A DNA stretch of 64,000 nt from Angiostrongylus vasorum (taxonomy: Eukaryota; Nematoda; Chromadorea; Rhabditida; Metastrongylidae). Under the pieces are notes generated by a model. The model did not search any database. It was not told the origin of the DNA and saw only the letters and a program-made list of their open reading frames with translations. The first letter of the stretch is position 1. Every line of letters starts with the position of its first letter. A program made the position numbers and the translations under genes. Below are positions 63,065 through 64,000 of the stretch, in pieces. The stretch lies in assembly GCA_018806985.1 (NCBI GenBank), contig JADANN010000108.1:1054001-1118000 (forward strand), read 5' to 3'.

Positions 63065-63800
63065 TCCTCAGTTAACGACGAGCATCTGAAGCCGATAATT
63101 GAAGTTGTTCACCCCAAAGCAACTTGAGGGGATGTTTAAAAAAAAGCGCCCATCTGCGATTGTACAATGCGCAACATTTAAAAGACATTAAAAGGCTGAA
63201 GAAGCTCAATGAATGAGTTGAGTTATGACGAATGGCAACGAAATGGTCTTCACGAAGCATGGCACTCCGCGTTTCATCTACACAAGAGAAACGATTCATT
63301 TGTCGATCGCATTGTGATGTGCGACAAGAATCGGATCCTATACGACAAATGTCGGCAGAGAGCTGGCGATCTCAAACATTTTCCAGAGCCGAGCTTACAT
63401 CTAAAGACGATCATGTTGAACGCTCCTGAACATCTTCCAGAACCGACTTCACCCCAGAAGGTGGTCATGTTGACCCTCATCGTTTTCTGCGGCGTAAATC
63501 GTCCTTAATACTGGCGATCACTGTAAAGAAGGTACTAGCGAAGTGTCTAAAAAGAAATGGTTAACCAAAAAAATTCCATTGTTCTCGCACTACTAACGGC
63601 AGAAGATGAACGAATTTAGTTACGAAATCCTTTCCCTTAGACTGTATTCGTCCAACCTCTCGCTAACCAACTGGCACCTCGTTTCAAACATCTCCACACC
63701 TACTATCCGAGGAAATTCTAAAGAACAGAGTTGCTGCAAAAAATGACTTTGAACAAATCGTCGATTCCAGAACATCAGAATTCTAAGCTGTCGGAATAAA
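63065..63800 (+). pseudogene. mariner-type transposase, decayed copy
   Basis: Plus-strand remnants in family order: VNDEHLKPIIEV (HTH region), NDSFVDRIVMCDKNRILYDK (first catalytic Asp region), a KHFPEPSLHLKT stretch present twice in related form, NEFSYEILSLRLYSSNLSLT and, after a stop region, NDFEQIVDSRTSEF. In active mariners the third block reads SPDLSPTDYH; here both Asp are Asn, so the catalytic triad is broken as well as the frame. Terminal inverted repeats were not identified. Confidence 0.8.
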
Positions 63801-64000
63801 CAATTTTTTGTTTCACTAGCAAAAAACGTGTACATTTCAACAGCTCTTACTCTGTACATTATCGACCAGATCAGCCAGCATTCAATGACATTCGCAATCA
63901 AGATGAAAAAAATCTTCAAGCAGCACTCTGGTCAACACGCAAATCCGACTTTCGGTGATGAATGGATGCCAGAAAACGAATCGAAAGAGGGAAGTGCCGG

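Noticed and set aside
63620..63919. Minus-strand ORF with a hydrophobic start, considered as the LMLN signal-peptide exon
   Set aside because: It is antisense to the mariner remnant, has no ATG at its start, and only opens because of the decayed transposase sequence on the other strand.

Overview
This window is animal nuclear DNA, most likely from a strongylid nematode, probably hookworm-like. The evidence is small exons with nematode-type TTTTCAG acceptors, A+T-rich introns full of dispersed repeats, three genes of animal-only or eukaryote-wide families, and RTE-type non-LTR retrotransposon remnants of the kind I know to be abundant in Ancylostoma and Necator. The species call is inference. 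Coding exons occupy only a small fraction of the 64 kb.

Three real genes can be read by joining exons with consistent splice phase. (1) Plus strand, 240-6503: the 3' part of VPS50/syndetin, a subunit of the EARP endosomal recycling complex, in ten exons ending at a TAG. Its 5' half lies outside the window. (2) Minus strand, about 26826 to 18451: a PHF12 (Pf1/Rco1-type) double PHD-finger chromatin protein, nine exons visible, start not found. (3) Minus strand, about 57620 to 43496: a leishmanolysin-like metalloprotease (LMLN, peptidase family M8), sixteen exons visible, with an intact HEXXH motif. Its signal-peptide exon and one small internal exon were not found. VPS50 and PHF12 are convergent. 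PHF12 and LMLN point the same way but are about 17 kb apart, so an operon is unlikely.

Everything between is repeat-dominated. Family A is a tRNA-derived SINE of about 285 bp with A and B boxes, a conserved body and a TTTATCC-type tail. I count about 16 near-full copies plus fragments, on both strands. Family B is a second, different tRNA-like repeat of about 330 bp, found singly, as a hairpin and as a local tandem array in an LMLN intron. Family E is a roughly 350 bp retroposon with a short-repeat tail and a conserved open frame. RTE-type LINE remnants lie at 8.8-10.7, 27.2, 34.6-35.7, 39.6-41.0 and 59.7-60.4 kb. Two other LINE fragments lie at 13.1-13.5 and 26.0-26.3 kb, and a decayed mariner transposase copy at 63.1-63.8 kb.

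The points most worth a second look are the two independent tRNA-derived SINE families and the shared peptide frame of family E. In LMLN, the Met-turn methionine is replaced by leucine and one exon junction does not keep phase. A (TA)n microsatellite sits beside an LMLN splice acceptor. An RTE copy shows a twin-priming-like inversion. A G+C-rich island and a few possible unassigned exons also remain. I see no bacterial-style system, CRISPR array, rRNA or convincing tRNA gene.
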